DNA of 64,000 bases from Phoronis australis (Eukaryota; Phoronida; Phoronidae), in NCBI GenBank assembly GCA_002633005.1, contig NMRA01000270.1, positions 62,001 through 126,000 on the forward strand, given 5' to 3'. Shown piece by piece: positions 1-11,351 of the stretch (its first letter is position 1; each line of letters opens with the position of its first letter). Both the position numbers and the translations under genes were made by a program. The notes beneath the pieces are model-generated. The model was given only the letters and a program-made list of their open reading frames with translations. It was not told the DNA's origin and made no database searches.

Positions 1-32
1 AAGCTAATTGTTTTCACATTTTTTCAATTCAG

Positions 33-47
33 GAGGTTATTCAAGAG
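33..47 (+). CDS. Possible 15-nt MTCH microexon
   Basis: A strong pyrimidine tract and CAG (to position 32) are followed by GAGGTTATTCAAGAG and then GTAATT. It encodes EVIQE in phase 0-0 and would splice in frame to the exon at 1071 (NVKNYSN...). The family has a variable linker at this point, just before the conserved K-x-Y-S segment. It is too short for any homology support. Transcript reads would settle it. Confidence 0.3.
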
Positions 48-636
48 GTAATTAATTTTAGTTTTCCTTAAACTCTTCCATTGCCACTCTGCCAACTTTC
101 TTAGAACTGAATTTCCGAGTGCCAAATAAATTTTGACGCCAGTTACTATGTTGGGTACTATCCCTAACAACGCTTTAAAAACCTGTTATTTTTGATGGAT
201 TGTTATGGAGTTTTCAAATGTACAAATTGTTTTCTGATATAATATCACACATTGAGGCAGGCGTTTGCAAGATAGAACATTCAAGATTTCAGAAGAAAAA
301 CACTGTCTCTGGTCATTGAAGGGTTTTGGTTGAATCAGAATTGTTTTCAATTTAACCTTGGTGAGAGACAGTTTAGAAGCCATTGCATCAATCTCAATTC
401 AAGTTGTTAGTAGTAAAATGAAAACAAAAACAAAAAAAATGTCTTTTTCGGGATTTGGTACAGTTTGTCTTTCCGACGTCTGCCAGTGTTGTTAAGCTGT
501 AGTTATGAAATTGAGGATTAACTGGGTCAAAACGTGGAAAATACCCAACTTACCAATCGTTGGGTTTGGTAGTGACCATGTAAATTGCCCAAAGGTGCGT
601 GGCAGTGAAATAGATAAACAACAACTGAACTTTAAT

Positions 637-682
637 TTTGTTTGTTTTGTTTTGTTTTGTTTTGTTTTGTTTTGTTTTGTTC
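637..682 (+). repeat. (TTTTG)n microsatellite
   Basis: A run of about eight TTTTG units in the MTCH intron upstream of the first recognised exon. The open frames through it on both strands are artefacts of the repeat. Confidence 0.9.
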
Positions 683-1070
683 TATCTTCATTCACACTTC
701 TGTGTGTTTGTGCACTTATCTCCTGTATACACAACTGAACATCCATTTCTTGAATTCAACTCTCTTTCATGGGAGTAGGAAAATGGATTGTATGGCTGAC
801 TTAGTTTTCAAAAGGTTTTACTGCTAAATGTTACCAAGATGAGGTGGGCAAGAAAATAATGACGACTACCTTCCCAGCTTGTCCATTTCTTGTGTTACCA
901 TGGCAGCTCACTGTTTGACAGTCTGTCTGAACATCCCATGCTTTAAGTTTCAAGATGAATTAGTTTGATGTTTTCCTTGTATTTTCACAATGAACATCCC
1001 ATTCCAGAACGAATTGGTTTTCAATTTCCATTGTATATTTCCACTCAACCTCTCATGTTTTAAATTTCAG

Positions 1071-1103
1071 AATGTGAAAAATTACAGCAACCCTATGTGT
1101 TCG
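1071..1103 (+). CDS. MTCH-like coding exon (11 codons)
   Basis: The acceptor is TTTCAG at 1065-1070 and the donor is TCG|GTAAGT at 1104. Phase 0 at both ends. It encodes NVKNYSNPMCS, aligned with the NEMKSYSQAV region of human MTCH2 just before the last carrier-like helix. Alternative frames exist, but only this one continues into the TYPF exon. Confidence 0.78.
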
Positions 1104-3452
1104 GTAAGTTACAACCAAACGATATTGCGCTCCAATTACCTGTGCTTTAAGAATTGTTCATGTTTAACAATTTCCTGTAGATTGCTCAACTGTACTTTTG
1201 TGGAATTGTAAGTGATAGAAAAAATGTTTCCTGCTCGACGTTGTCCCTGAAATTCGCAGGTGACATACAATCGTGTATTCCCCTCTGTCAGTAGACAAAC
1301 TTTGCAGTATTGCAAATCCATGAAGCTTGATTTTAAGATAGCGTGAGAACGGTATTTCATTTCTAAGTAGAATGTACTGTTCCACAACCGTTGTGTGTAC
1401 ATGTCCGTTGTCATTTCAGATCATCGTCTCACAGTTCACTTACCCCTTCAATCTAGTCTGGGTGGTGCAGGCAGCAAACACACCTGGGTCAGTAGTCTAC
1501 CTCCAATCAACTAGTTCTTAAATGGATAGCAATAATTTTTTATGTTATGTTTTTTGCAAACAAAGTGTGTTCAGCACGCCACCTGTTGGCCACATTACTA
1601 GACCTAATGAGTATATGTCTGAAAAGATTTCTTCCCTGACTGGGACTCGAAGCCGGGGCCATCTACTAACGCTGCAGACACTGTAGTCCACTGGCTGATC
1701 GGGACCACCAGTTGAAATCAGAAACCCAATCAGACGTAGTACTTAAACTGGCATTGAAATATAGGTTGCTAACATTTTTACGTCTGATCAGCACGCCACC
1801 GAGGCACAAATGTTTATTTTTTCAAACTTGTATTCATTAGGTCATGTGATGTGGCCAACAGGTGGCGTGCAGACCAGACTTAAAAACGTTTGCAATCTAT
1901 ATTTCTATGCCAGATTCATATATTCATAAGTTATGTTACGTAAAAATGCAAATCTTGGTTATCTTTAAAAAACATTTTTCTGTGTTCCTCTGGTATGTAT
2001 TTACTTTGCATGGAGTAATAGAAAGTGACGTAAACAGCCAAGTAAAAGGCCCACATTTTAGTTCAGCATTCACTTCCATTAATGAATGCAATGGCCTTAC
2101 TCACTGTTGAACAATGTCTGTGCAGGTCATTTGTGTTTACTCAATTGAAAAGAATGCGAGCCCTTTGTCGGGCCGTTTACCTGAAACTTTCTTTTCTTCC
2201 AAGGGAACTAGAACAAGAAAACGTCTACATAATAACCAAGGATCCATTTTTTGTACCAAACACAACACAAAAACCGTTGCTTTCCTCTTAGTGTTCTTGT
2301 TTTGAGCTTACTCCTATTATCTTGTTCATTTGAGCATCTACAGATGGCAGCATTGTCTCTGTGATTGTGCCTGAGGTGCTGTGTAGTAACCTTCAATCAA
2401 AACCCCTTGCAGACAGTTTGCAAGCAATGCTTTGTCTCGATTTCACTGTGTAGATTTTGTCTAGTGGCTTCTGTATTGTCAACAACTATTAAAAGTTGAT
2501 GTAATGAGCGTGAAGTTTTTGTGAATCGTACTTAGTCCAACAAAGTTATCTCGCCAAATCTGTAGGAGTGTTGCCATTTACGCTATTGGAAAGGACCTAG
2601 CATGCTGCTGCCTTCGAGTTTAGTGCAGACAAATAGTTGGGGGCTGAGCTGGCTGCCTCGAGTGAATGTTAGCTGAGCACAGAGCTCTTATGAAGGCGTG
2701 AACAATTAATTGAAAGAACTGTGAACTAGTTCGTGTAATTGTTGTAGTTTTGCACCTTGACCTGAGCTATGATCACAGCTAAGTTTTGTTCAAAGCATTC
2801 TGCTGAGCCAGTCGTCGTGTGTCTGTTCTGGGCTGTACCGAGTTTAATGCATTCATTTTGCGATTTTTTGTCCTTTAATCAGGTTAGTGGCTGGTAGTCC
2901 ACCCTCTGTACCATTGTTCCCTGGTTGGACGTCTTGCTGGAGTTACCTGAGAGCCAAGGTATGTTGAAGTACTCACACATGCCTACACTTACACCAGATT
3001 TCTAAAGCACCCAGTCTTATCCCCCTGTCCAATACTAGCCCTTCATATTGAGCAATTATATGTACTTAAGACTATTGTAACCCGTTTTGAGATTTAGGTC
3101 ACTTACTGCGAATAGATAATCAGTCCCAACTTGTTCTTTACTCAGATTACTAGTGATTTACGGCCGTGGGGACAAACTCACAATATTGCTTTAGTCGAAG
3201 ACTCAACTCAGTCGGGTTGACAGCCTGGTCCTGTTGGTGCTGAAACTAATAAGGCTGCTTCCCCTGATGTTGTGTGTTCTGTATCCCTTAAGTTTAGTTG
3301 TGCGTTGATTACATAACCTGATACTGCACCTACACTAATGCTTTCGTTTTCAGAATGCGCTCAAGAGAGGCTCAAGTATGTTCTTTCGTTATTACAATGG
3401 CCCAGTGATACTGGTGAACGGCAAGCCAACTGCAGCATCCTCAGCATTTTAG
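1071..3452 (+). CDS. MTCH2-like: Mitochondrial carrier homolog (MTCH1/2 family), 3' part, four coding exons
   Basis: Four exons, joined in phase at GT..AG introns (1071-1103, 1420-1487, 2883-2958, 3354-3452), encode the C-terminal 91 or so residues of an MTCH-family protein and end in TAG. Motifs matching the known C-terminus of animal MTCH2 are a K-x-Y-S segment, then S-x-x-TYPF (carrier-like last helix), GLVAGSPPS-x-P (GLAGGCPPYSP in human), W-x-x-CW, and RGSSMFFR (RGNSLFFR in human). The family consists of divergent SLC25 carriers of the outer mitochondrial membrane. Human MTCH2 is reported to act as a tail-anchored protein insertase and tBID receptor. The N-terminal two thirds lie upstream of this window. 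The tail after RGSSMFFR (RYYNGPVILV... to the stop) differs from vertebrates. I cannot separate MTCH1 from MTCH2 by these residues, though the GSPP stretch favours MTCH2-like. It converges on the transporter gene to the right. Confidence 0.88.
1420..1487 (+). CDS. MTCH-like coding exon with TYPF motif
   Basis: The acceptor CATTTCAG ends at 1419; the donor is GG|GTCAGT at 1488. It starts in phase 0 and ends two bases into a Gly codon. The encoded helix IIVSQFTYPFNLVWVVQAAN corresponds to the FFASMLTYPFVLVSNLMAVN segment of vertebrate MTCH2, including the carrier-like TYP. Confidence 0.87.
1540..1912. repeat. Cluster of GCACGCCACC repeats with tRNA-like (SINE) segment
   Basis: In an MTCH intron, three copies of a repeat containing GCACGCCACC occur: 1574-1616 and 1791-1800 on +, and 1829-1870 inverted. 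The second (1749-1800) and third (1861-1912) also form about 52-bp inverted arms. Next to the first copy, GGGACTCGAAGCC (about 1641-1653) is the reverse complement of a tRNA B-box-like GGTTCGAGTCCC. The text around it recurs at 23455-23560. This fits a tRNA-derived SINE on the - strand, flanked by inverted pieces. No autonomous gene is present. Confidence 0.6.
2883..2958 (+). CDS. MTCH-like coding exon with AGSPPS...W..CW motif
   Basis: The acceptor TTTAATCAG ends at 2882; the donor is AAG|GTATGT at 2959. The first base completes the Gly codon and 25 codons follow, ending in phase 0. LVAGSPPSVP and TSCWSYLRAK match the family's GLAGG-x-PP and W-x-x-CW-x-L signature. Confidence 0.88.
3354..3452 (+). 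CDS. MTCH-like terminal coding exon
   Basis: The acceptor TTTTCAG ends at 3353. Thirty-two codons, starting NALKRGSSMFFRYYNGPV, precede TAG at 3450-3452. The RGSSMFFR motif matches the C-terminal RGNSLFFR / RGSSLLFR of MTCH2 and MTCH1. The residues after it are lineage-specific. An overlapping frame in the same exon (from ATG at 3338) has no homology and is a shadow. Confidence 0.88.
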   Translation, partial: NALKRGSSMFFRYYNGPVILVNGKPTAASSAF

Positions 3453-6400
3453 TGTCACTCAAACGTGACAGTGAGAGACGTGTATCATCACGGAAAAATT
3501 TTGGAGATCAGACTCTGTTGTGAGCAATAATATTTATATAATATACGCAGTGCTTGAGGTATGGGATGATTATTTAATTAGTAACCAGTGCAAGAGGAAA
3601 TGTTACGTTATAGACCTTGAAAAGATAACTTAGACTTCTGATTTAGGTCTTCAAACATGTTTAGGATTTATTGACATTTCAACTGCATAGACCTTGCTAG
3701 TTAGCTTTCCCCAACAGTTTGATGAGCTGAGATGGTGAAGCTTGTTACAGTTCTCGCATTGGCAGACCATCTGCGAGCACACTTGCTAACCCCATTGGGC
3801 AGCTGCCTGACAAAAACCTAAGGGCCAGCACATACAGAAAGGTATCGAGCCTCAATTTACCTCACGTCTTTGTAACCTGCACACTACGGTTAAAATGTTT
3901 ACTGAACCGTTTTCTACGTTGGTTGTAAACATTGTGAATGTAGTACGCATACTTGAAATGAGCGAGCGAGAGATTTGTTGTAATAATTAAGTTTCATTGG
4001 CTTATGATGTAGTCGGCTCAATTCTTAGCTCACCTCTCTGGCATGATGCGAGGAGTTACAATAGTGACGTGCACGAAATCCTATATTTGCCTCACGAAGC
4101 AAAATCCTCGTGTTAGAAGCCGAGCTCATTTGTATTCGCGGTGCAGTTCTCCCTTAAGCAACGCACTATTAAGTCTGCATCATTTGAAACAAAAAAATCG
4201 AGGGATCGTGCAAGGTTTCATGATATGCACCTCTCCTGTGATGTCTTTGTGGTTTTTCTCTGTGAAGTCCGAATGGGGCGTGTTGTGTACATGTTGATTA
4301 GGAAATTATTGCCGACATACGTTGCCTCAAGAGTCAGCCATCCCATTCCAAAATATTGTATAGATCCTCCAGCTACTGGCACTGGTGGCATAATAGTGGC
4401 TCAAGGCAAATGTTTAGTCGTAGGGTGATGCCTGGTGCACACAGTGGTCGATATTGGTTGTTCATATGGAACAAAAGTGAACTAGTTTTTAGTCTATGCA
4501 ACTCTTGAGATTTTGCAGTTCTCTGCGCAATGAGTGCAAAACTTAGAGCTCAAAGGGCATAGGTTGTGAAAAATGTGTCCAATAACGTAATGTTGCAGTT
4601 AGCCAGGTGTTCATCACTATACATGTACTCCAGCTCAAACATTTGCTGGTTCATTGGAATACTAAGAACCGTGCAATGGTCATGACTTTTAGAGTATTCC
4701 AAAGATAATGTTGGCAGAAATTTAGTGCTTAGGAAAAAGAATGTCAATACAACTATTTTGCAAATTTTGACTTTTTCTTTCACCCAATGGACTGTTTTCC
4801 TGATTATAGACCTCTCCATCACTCAGTCATTATCAGCATATCTTTTCCACTTTTACTAAATTACAACTACACTGTAGATTTAATCATAACTTATTCTCAT
4901 GCAATTATCACAAGATGATGCTACTCAACTTGTAAGTCATGAACACATTTTTCGTTTATCAATTTTATTCACTTCAAATACAACACAAATACGCTATTTT
5001 ACAGACTGGAAAATTACAGAATTCTGAAAACTGGTTTCCTTCACTGGATAATCTGGGGTGTTGCAAGGGGGGGGGGGGTGGGGGGACATTACTAAATGTC
5101 CACATAGGGCATAAAATTGGCATGCTGATCGCATTTTCCCGTCGTAGTTAAAGAGAGGGCCTGACCCCCACTACATCCACCTTGGCCCTCAATTCCCAAA
5201 TCAAGAACACAGTTGTATGAGTACTTTACCTGGAGATATCGTATGAACTAGACGATCAGCCCATGGCCCTGCAGCTTCTACATGAGACTGTTTGTGCAGT
5301 TTAGCATGCATATTGAACAAGTCTATATTTGTATATCACCAGAGGCAAATTTAAGGTCTCCCAAGAATGGTAACATGTTAACCAAATTCAGTCATGGGTT
5401 TAGACTCTAGGAAGAAATGCGCTTTTAAATGTTTGGCCAACAAAAGGCTGTGGGTGCCGTCGTTCACCCCACCTGGTGTTGCAGTATCGGAAAACCAGCC
5501 ACAGTTAATGCATAGCCATCCGCGACCTGTAAATGATTGTCTAGCCTAACACATTCACAATATCTTATAAATGCATGCAACCTTTCCAACTTTTAAAACT
5601 ATGAAAGTTAATCATCTTGACACGTATTACAGAGATGAAGACCTCGTGTGACCTGGTGGCTAGTGACATCCAAGGTAATATGATATGCTGCAAATGAGAA
5701 AATCTTGTGATATTTGAAATGCCAAGCTGGCAGTAACAGAACCTCCGTGACATGCAGCTTTTTGACACCACAGCAGAAAATAACTGCTTTGAGCCACAAA
5801 ACAACCAGGATCAGTTCACACGCACTGTTTACAGTGCAAAAAACGTGAATGACGTAATCGTCTTCTATCTGAAGCAATATAATAGTTAAATGTCAGTTAT
5901 TCCAAAGTCCAGTACGCCCACTGCAAGCGACTGTTGTCCTCTCAACAACAAAAAACCCAGTGTGGTTGTTTTGTGGCTTTAGAACTGAAATCATGGTCCA
6001 TGAGCCAAAGTTACAATTAATGTGAGTGTATACACCATACAAAATAAATGTCAACTAATCTACCTCCTAGTCAGAAATAACATTCATTCATTTTCCATAA
6101 CAACACTTTATATGTTTAATATAATTTTAAAATGAATAGAAAGAGAAAATGCTGCTATTTGGCGTATAATCTCAACAATATAGTGATGATAAAATGCCAT
6201 TGATTAATATAATTATTTATATACATGTAAATCTAGACCTACTAAACATAGTTTGTCTTAGTACATACAACACTGGTGAGTTTAAAGTTAAACAATCACA
6301 CTTTAACTGGCTGTCCTCAGATCTATATAGAACAAGTACAACTCGGTAGTTCAACACGAGAACAATCTCTATGATACGAACACAGACTATGATTTAGAGA

Positions 6401-7500
6401 TAACCTCCTCCACAGCATCTAACGTACTACCATCACTGGGAGACAATTCTTTGTGTATCCGCAAGCAGCGTAGTTCTTTATGACAAAATATAAAGGAAAG
6501 AGTAGCAAAATATATCAATGATTTGCTAAGTGGTAACAGACGTTACCGTACCAACGCATATAATGCAAACATTCGTTGTTAATTTTCACACTACTGGATT
6601 GCAAAGGTGCACTCAGTTAGGAGATTGCACCATAGTTATGCATGTAAGGTACATTGTATATGAATCACAACAACAACTGCAGTGACTATGTGCGGTTAGA
6701 CAACTTTAAACTACATAACTTTTGATATCTGTAATATCCCAAGAACGTGTATAAAATAAAAAGTTTTTATTAATTCAGTTCATTCTTTCACCAAGACATT
6801 GTCAATTTAAAGAATAATCAGGCAGGTTGTTGCCAACAATAAGTGTGTCTCCTCACTCCCTTCATATAAAATGAATGAAATTAATCAGTCCAATTAAGAG
6901 TCGTCTTCAAAACCGGTAACAAGATACAGAGGTCAGGATAAAGGTTTTTCTAACACCATCAACTAGTCTTCAGGTTTTAACCCATCGCCCTACAATCAGC
7001 CGAGCTTCATCATGCACAAACTTTTGACCCTGTAAACATTATCCACTATTCTAGTTTCAATTTGAATTTAATATCACTCCCATGCAAGTGTTTTAGATGT
7101 TCAAGAAATCCATATAACAATTCAATGCACATCTTCAAACCATTATGCTCACTTAACCGTTATTGCGTCATAAAAGGTCGAAGATCTACTAACACGCAAG
7201 CCCACTACAACTTGCTGACCAATGTCCTCACGTGGACTCGCTCATCTCCAACCGTGATACGAACTGAGGATCTACCTGAGAATTAGTTCACTAACAATAA
7301 TTGTCATTTGTTTCACAGAACACCCATTCTTCAATTCTCAGGTCCTAAGCATTCATTCCCACAACTCTCAGATATTGTATGTTGTTTCCTAGCCCTTGAG
7401 TTTCCTTCATCTTGCCATACTCCAAGTCACATGACTGTTTACAACCAATCAGCTCCATTCTTGTGTCCATGTGTGGTCTTAGTATTTGCATTCTGCTCGT
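3453..7500. other. MTCH 3' UTR and intergenic DNA, no gene seen
   Basis: After the MTCH stop there is no canonical AATAAA close by. A variant AATATA lies near 3535, and AATAAA occurs only around 6040. Notable simple sequence is an 11-base G run near 5069. Small reading frames here on both strands have no recognisable content. The 3' UTR length cannot be fixed from sequence. Confidence 0.5.
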
Positions 7501-7735
7501 TATCTGAAATATTGATCAACAGCTTTCAAACTCCGAGGATATTTCTCATTATCTGAAATATTGGTCAATAACTTTCTCTTTGTGGATTCTGCTCATCTGA
7601 AATATCAGTCAACATCTTTCAAACTCTTTGTGGATACTGTTCATTATCTGAAATCATTGGTCAACAATTTCCCAACAATTGGATGGATCCTACCGGTTAT
7701 GAAATATTGGTCAACACCCTTCTAACTCTTAGTGG
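7500..7735. repeat. Degenerate tandem repeat, TATCTGAAATATTGGTCAAC units
   Basis: The phrase ATCTGAAATATTGGTCAACA-CTTT is repeated about five times (near 7499, 7548, 7598, 7647 and 7698) at roughly 50-bp spacing, interspersed with 'AACTCTTTGTGGAT'. Non-coding, old minisatellite. Confidence 0.7.
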
Positions 7736-7924
7736 ATTCATCATGCATCTAACTTGAGAAATGCAGGGACAATAAATGTTGTTGGCAATAAATTTCAAAC
7801 AGCAGCAGTCAGAGAATAACTGAAATACATTTAACCTCAGATTAACAGATAGAAAGATATTTGAGAAACAATGTGCATGCAGGTAATCAGCAATGTTGTG
7901 ATGGCTGCGAGTTATTGGTGAAGC

Positions 7925-8305
7925 AACAAGCATGTGACGAGCATGTGACACCTAGGGCATGTGATGACCATGTGATGGGGCCTGTGATGAGCGTGTGACA
8001 GGGCATGCGGCGAGCATGTGACAGTTCATGCGGCGAGCGTGTGACAGGGCATGCGACGAGCATGTGACATGGCAAGTACGGGCCATGTGATGAGCATGTG
8101 ATTGGGCATGTGATGACAGGGCATGTGATGACAGGGCATGTGATGACAGGGCATGTGATGACAGGGCATGTGATGACAGGGCATGTGATGACAGGGCATG
8201 TGATGACAGGGCATGTGATGACAGGGCATGTGACGTGGCATGAGATGAGCATGCCACGGAGGCATGTGATAAGCATGTGACAGGGGCATGTGATGAGGCA
8301 AAGAT
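7925..8305. repeat. GCATGTGATGA minisatellite with perfect 15-bp core
   Basis: The core at about 8104-8234 is 8-9 near-perfect copies of GGGCATGTGATGACA (15 bp). It is flanked on both sides by degenerate GCATGTGAYGA units of the same family. A 15-bp period leaves all frames open, which explains the MTGHV and CHHMP periodic reading frames. They are not genes. Array length is probably polymorphic. Confidence 0.95.
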
Positions 8306-9504
8306 AAGGCTGGTGACACGAAGCCTGCTGAAGTCAACTTTGGATGGGCACACACAAACTGTTAACAATTTGTTAAAGCTGCATTTTGATCTGAGTATCT
8401 GTCAATGTTGAATTTTTAACCTAGTAAGTGTTTTGAGAGTTGAAAACCTTATTCATCTTGAATTGCTGCTAAATGAGCCTTCAACTCAAGTCACAAGCAA
8501 TGGTTTTAGGAGACATTTGTGAATTAACAATTTCAGGACTGGCCCACCCTAGCTATGAAGCATTTTCTTGATTTGCTGATGGTTTTGATGGGTTTTTAGT
8601 AACAGAAATAGTATATTACAAAACTGATTTTATAGAGTAAAAAGGCCAGCTAAACAGGGCAAAATGCAACTTTAAGCAAAGAAATCTGGAATTCCCAGCC
8701 TGAGTTAGCTAGTAAACAATACTGTCAACACAAGATCCCACACCACCCGAATCTGTTTCAAAGTACAATAAAGCGAGAGTTCCAAAACACACAGACTTCT
8801 AAAGGTAACAACTTTGGTTAAATTAACAGAATTCATTAATGCATTCAAGCAGTGCTTTAGATTTAGATGGGTGACGACGGTATTTAGCATAATAAACAGG
8901 CTTAGGGTTTCACATACTAGCAGTAGTGAAGCGCTAACGGAAAGTCATACATGTAGCGTGCACAAAAGATGCAAAGAAAGCAATTGAACTGTTAGCAAAA
9001 TGGCAGCTAAACTACCAAGCGTGCCACTAAACACGCGGTCACTAGTCTACAACTGCAAAAGACGTGCTACTCAAAACAGAGTTTAACTATGTAGCAACCA
9101 AAACGCAAAATATCAAAACGTACCATAGAAGTAATACTAAATTAATGGCCTAGGGATTCAACTGAGTTGGCTGCAAAATAAGAAACAGGAATGGATGATT
9201 CAACTAGTTCTATGAAATGCTTGCTACAACAGAGAATGCGTTAACAGGCGCTCAGAATTTGACAGTCACTTGCAATTGCTATACAGGTTACAATAATCTG
9301 GAGTTCTTGAGCCTGTAAGGAAAATTCAGAGTGCACAGAAAATCAAGTTGACTAGAACGAGTGACTGTGAAAAGCTCAAAAAAATGATGTGTATGCGTAA
9401 GTCTCGCAATCAAAGTCTTAACAAAATAATGACAACCACATTACGGGCTTAGCTATTCACTAATCCATAGAGGGTAATAAAACAAAAATCTTCTGAGTCA
9501 GAGT

Positions 9505-9722
9505 CGCGTTCCAAGAAAAGTGACTTTGCTTAGACAAATCCTTAAATTCAAGTCCATTCCAAGAAAGTGATCTTCACTAGTTTGACAGAAGATTTTGTCT
9601 TAAGTTTTGTCTTAAGTTCGAATAACTTACAAGATGTGGAAGTTTCTAAGTTTGGAAGTTGAGACGAATCTTAGATTTAAGTAAAAATGAACTTGAGTAA
9701 GTTTCTTGGAACAGGCCCCAGG
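9505..9722. repeat. Possible MITE with CCAAGAAA ends
   Basis: The left part starts TTCCAAGAAAAGTGAC. The right end TTTCTTGGAACAGGCCCC is its partial reverse complement. The interior repeats TTTTGTCTTAAGTT. It looks like a short non-autonomous inverted-repeat element, but no clear target-site duplication was found. Confidence 0.4.
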
Positions 9723-10114
9723 ACTATAAACCCTTTGTCAAGCTGTGTTTAGTTACATGGTCCAGTCGCAACAGAAGGTACTGCGGGAACAGAGCCAATG
9801 AGTGGTGCACCCTGGTGAGCTGCTTGTTCAACACCGATCTTCACATGGCATAAGCAAGCAATGTACAACTGTGGAACAAGTGCCCTACACAGATGTAGTG
9901 TTGTGAGAGAGCATAGCGGCAGTCTGGACATGGCCACGAAACCCACAATGACTTAAGGTTGCTTTGAGTGGAGGTGAGTGCAATTATCAAATCAGTGATA
10001 ACTTCAATAGTACATAGCTAATTGCCCGGTGATATTGACAAAACATTACCGGGAATGAGTACAAAAATTAAAAGCTGGCAATACGTGGACTCTGAATTGT
10101 GTCTGTGTGTGAAC

Positions 10115-10190
10115 TGTTTCTGTAACTTGGATGGGGAAATGTGGTCGCCAAGCTTTGACGACCACATTTCTCACCTAAGTTACAGACACA
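10115..10190. repeat. Near-perfect 33-bp hairpin (pre-miRNA-like or tiny foldback)
   Basis: The arms are 10115-10147 and 10158-10190 with a loop of about 10 nt. There is one internal A/C mismatch, one mismatch near the base, and two G/U wobbles when read as + RNA. Size and shape resemble a pre-microRNA. Without expression or conservation it could equally be a small inverted-repeat element. Confidence 0.7.
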
Positions 10191-10497
10191 GTGGACACCA
10201 AGGTAACGACTCCCAACAGACCATAGTGTGGTCAGAGTCAGCTAGACCAGTTGTTTCCGAACAGTCAAGCAAGAAATTGTGACCACCGTTTTATGAACCC
10301 TAACTTCATGAGGAAATATAATTTTAAATTGTAATGCAGGAAATGCAAAATTTTGCAGATTGCAGTAAACATTTTCACCTTGTTGATGCAACTGATGCAC
10401 TGGGCTAAACTGTGTGGACCCAGTAAACTTCAGAGTTACACTTTTTACACTCTGATTTGCAACTGATGCATGTTTTGGCCTAAGCTTTGCCAGATTC

Positions 10498-10665
10498 AAA
10501 TCCGTTTCTTATCATAGGATTGAATGCAGTATCGAGACAGGCCCTTGAAAGAAAGCTTTATGGAACTTAATGCTTTAGAACTGACCGTAACTTGTTCCTT
10601 ACAGACATTAGAGGCGATTGCGGAGCTTGAGAAGGACTGAGAGCTAGTTATTGCTTGATCGAGAT
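10498..10665 (-). CDS. Candidate last (C-terminal) exon of the SLC1 transporter
   Basis: Exon 9 ends one base into a codon. An AG acceptor at 10667-10666 would let translation continue in frame as DLDQAITSSQSFSSSAIASN and on to TGA at 10498-10500. A serine-rich cytoplasmic tail is plausible for this family, but the pyrimidine tract is poor. On the opposite strand a better acceptor (TTCCTTACAG, ending 10604) precedes a short frame TLEAIAELEKD and TGA (10638-10640). The strand of any real exon is therefore undecided. Confidence 0.22.
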
Positions 10666-10708
10666 CTGTCTCATTTGTAAGTTAACTGGTTAAATTCTCA
10701 CAATGGGT

Positions 10709-10828
10709 CTAATGGTCCAATGGACTGCAAATGGTCCAAAGGACTGCAAATGGTCCAAAGGACTGCAAATGGTCCAAAGGACTGCAAATGGTCCAAAGGA
10801 CTGCAAATGGTCCAAAGGACTGCAAAAC
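10709..10828. repeat. 19-bp tandem repeat (AAATGGTCCAAAGGACTGC)
   Basis: About six near-identical 19-bp units lie just downstream of SLC1 exon 9. Each contains the imperfect palindrome TGGTCCAAAGGACT. It is simple-sequence DNA with no coding role visible. Confidence 0.93.
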
Positions 10829-11178
10829 TGTTGATTCTTTCATGGCCCAGAAATTGTTCCTCGTAAGGAATCAATTGATACCAGCAAGTGCGGTCTAAAC
10901 TAAGAGGGTGGTTTTATAGCCATGCACTTAAAGAAAACCTTCCGAAGGCAGAACACTTGAATTTCCGCTGAAAACTCTGCCAAGATAAGCATGCATTCTG
11001 CAGTGTCAACAGTTGGTAAACAGGTAAAGTGCAGCACCATCTAAGGAGAGGAATATTTTCTCCAAAAGAAACCACAAACTAACTGAGCACAGCACATAAT
11101 GTAAGAGTCTCTCATATTGGAGGGACTGCTGCACACAGTAAGTACCGTTAAACTTCCAACATGTATATCGTATCTTAC

Positions 11179-11351
11179 CCTTGTGTCCCCTGGCGTTAGT
11201 AGTCTGTACTTCCTCTAGGGGGATGTCATCGTGATCATGTTTATGTTCCTCCTTCACGTCCAGAGCTGCCAGTTCATCTCGGGATATATGGGCGACTATG
11301 GCAGCGCCATATCCGTCTCCCAGGACATTGATAGAAGTTCGTATGCGATCC
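11179..11351 (-). CDS. SLC1 exon 9: TM8 and proximal C-tail
   Basis: The acceptor ACTCCAG ends at 11352; the donor is AAGG|GTAAGA at 11178. It encodes [20 protein letters not shown], which holds the substrate-binding D-x-x-R pair and the NVLGD motif. HISRDEL and a cytoplasmic tail rich in Lys, His and Asp ([10 protein letters not shown]) follow. It ends in phase 1, so at least one further coding exon is required. Confidence 0.93.

Noticed and set aside
8098-8280. CRISPR-like array
   Set aside because: Repeats are contiguous with no unique spacers, and this is animal DNA.
7887-8368. Long overlapping - frames rich in Cys, His and Pro (CHHMP repeats)
   Set aside because: They follow the 15-bp minisatellite in all frames; no splice signals or homology.
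9749-9946. A 65-codon - frame in a somewhat GC-richer patch
   Set aside because: Could be an exon, but no family motif and no matching phase with transporter exon 9; left out of the gene model.
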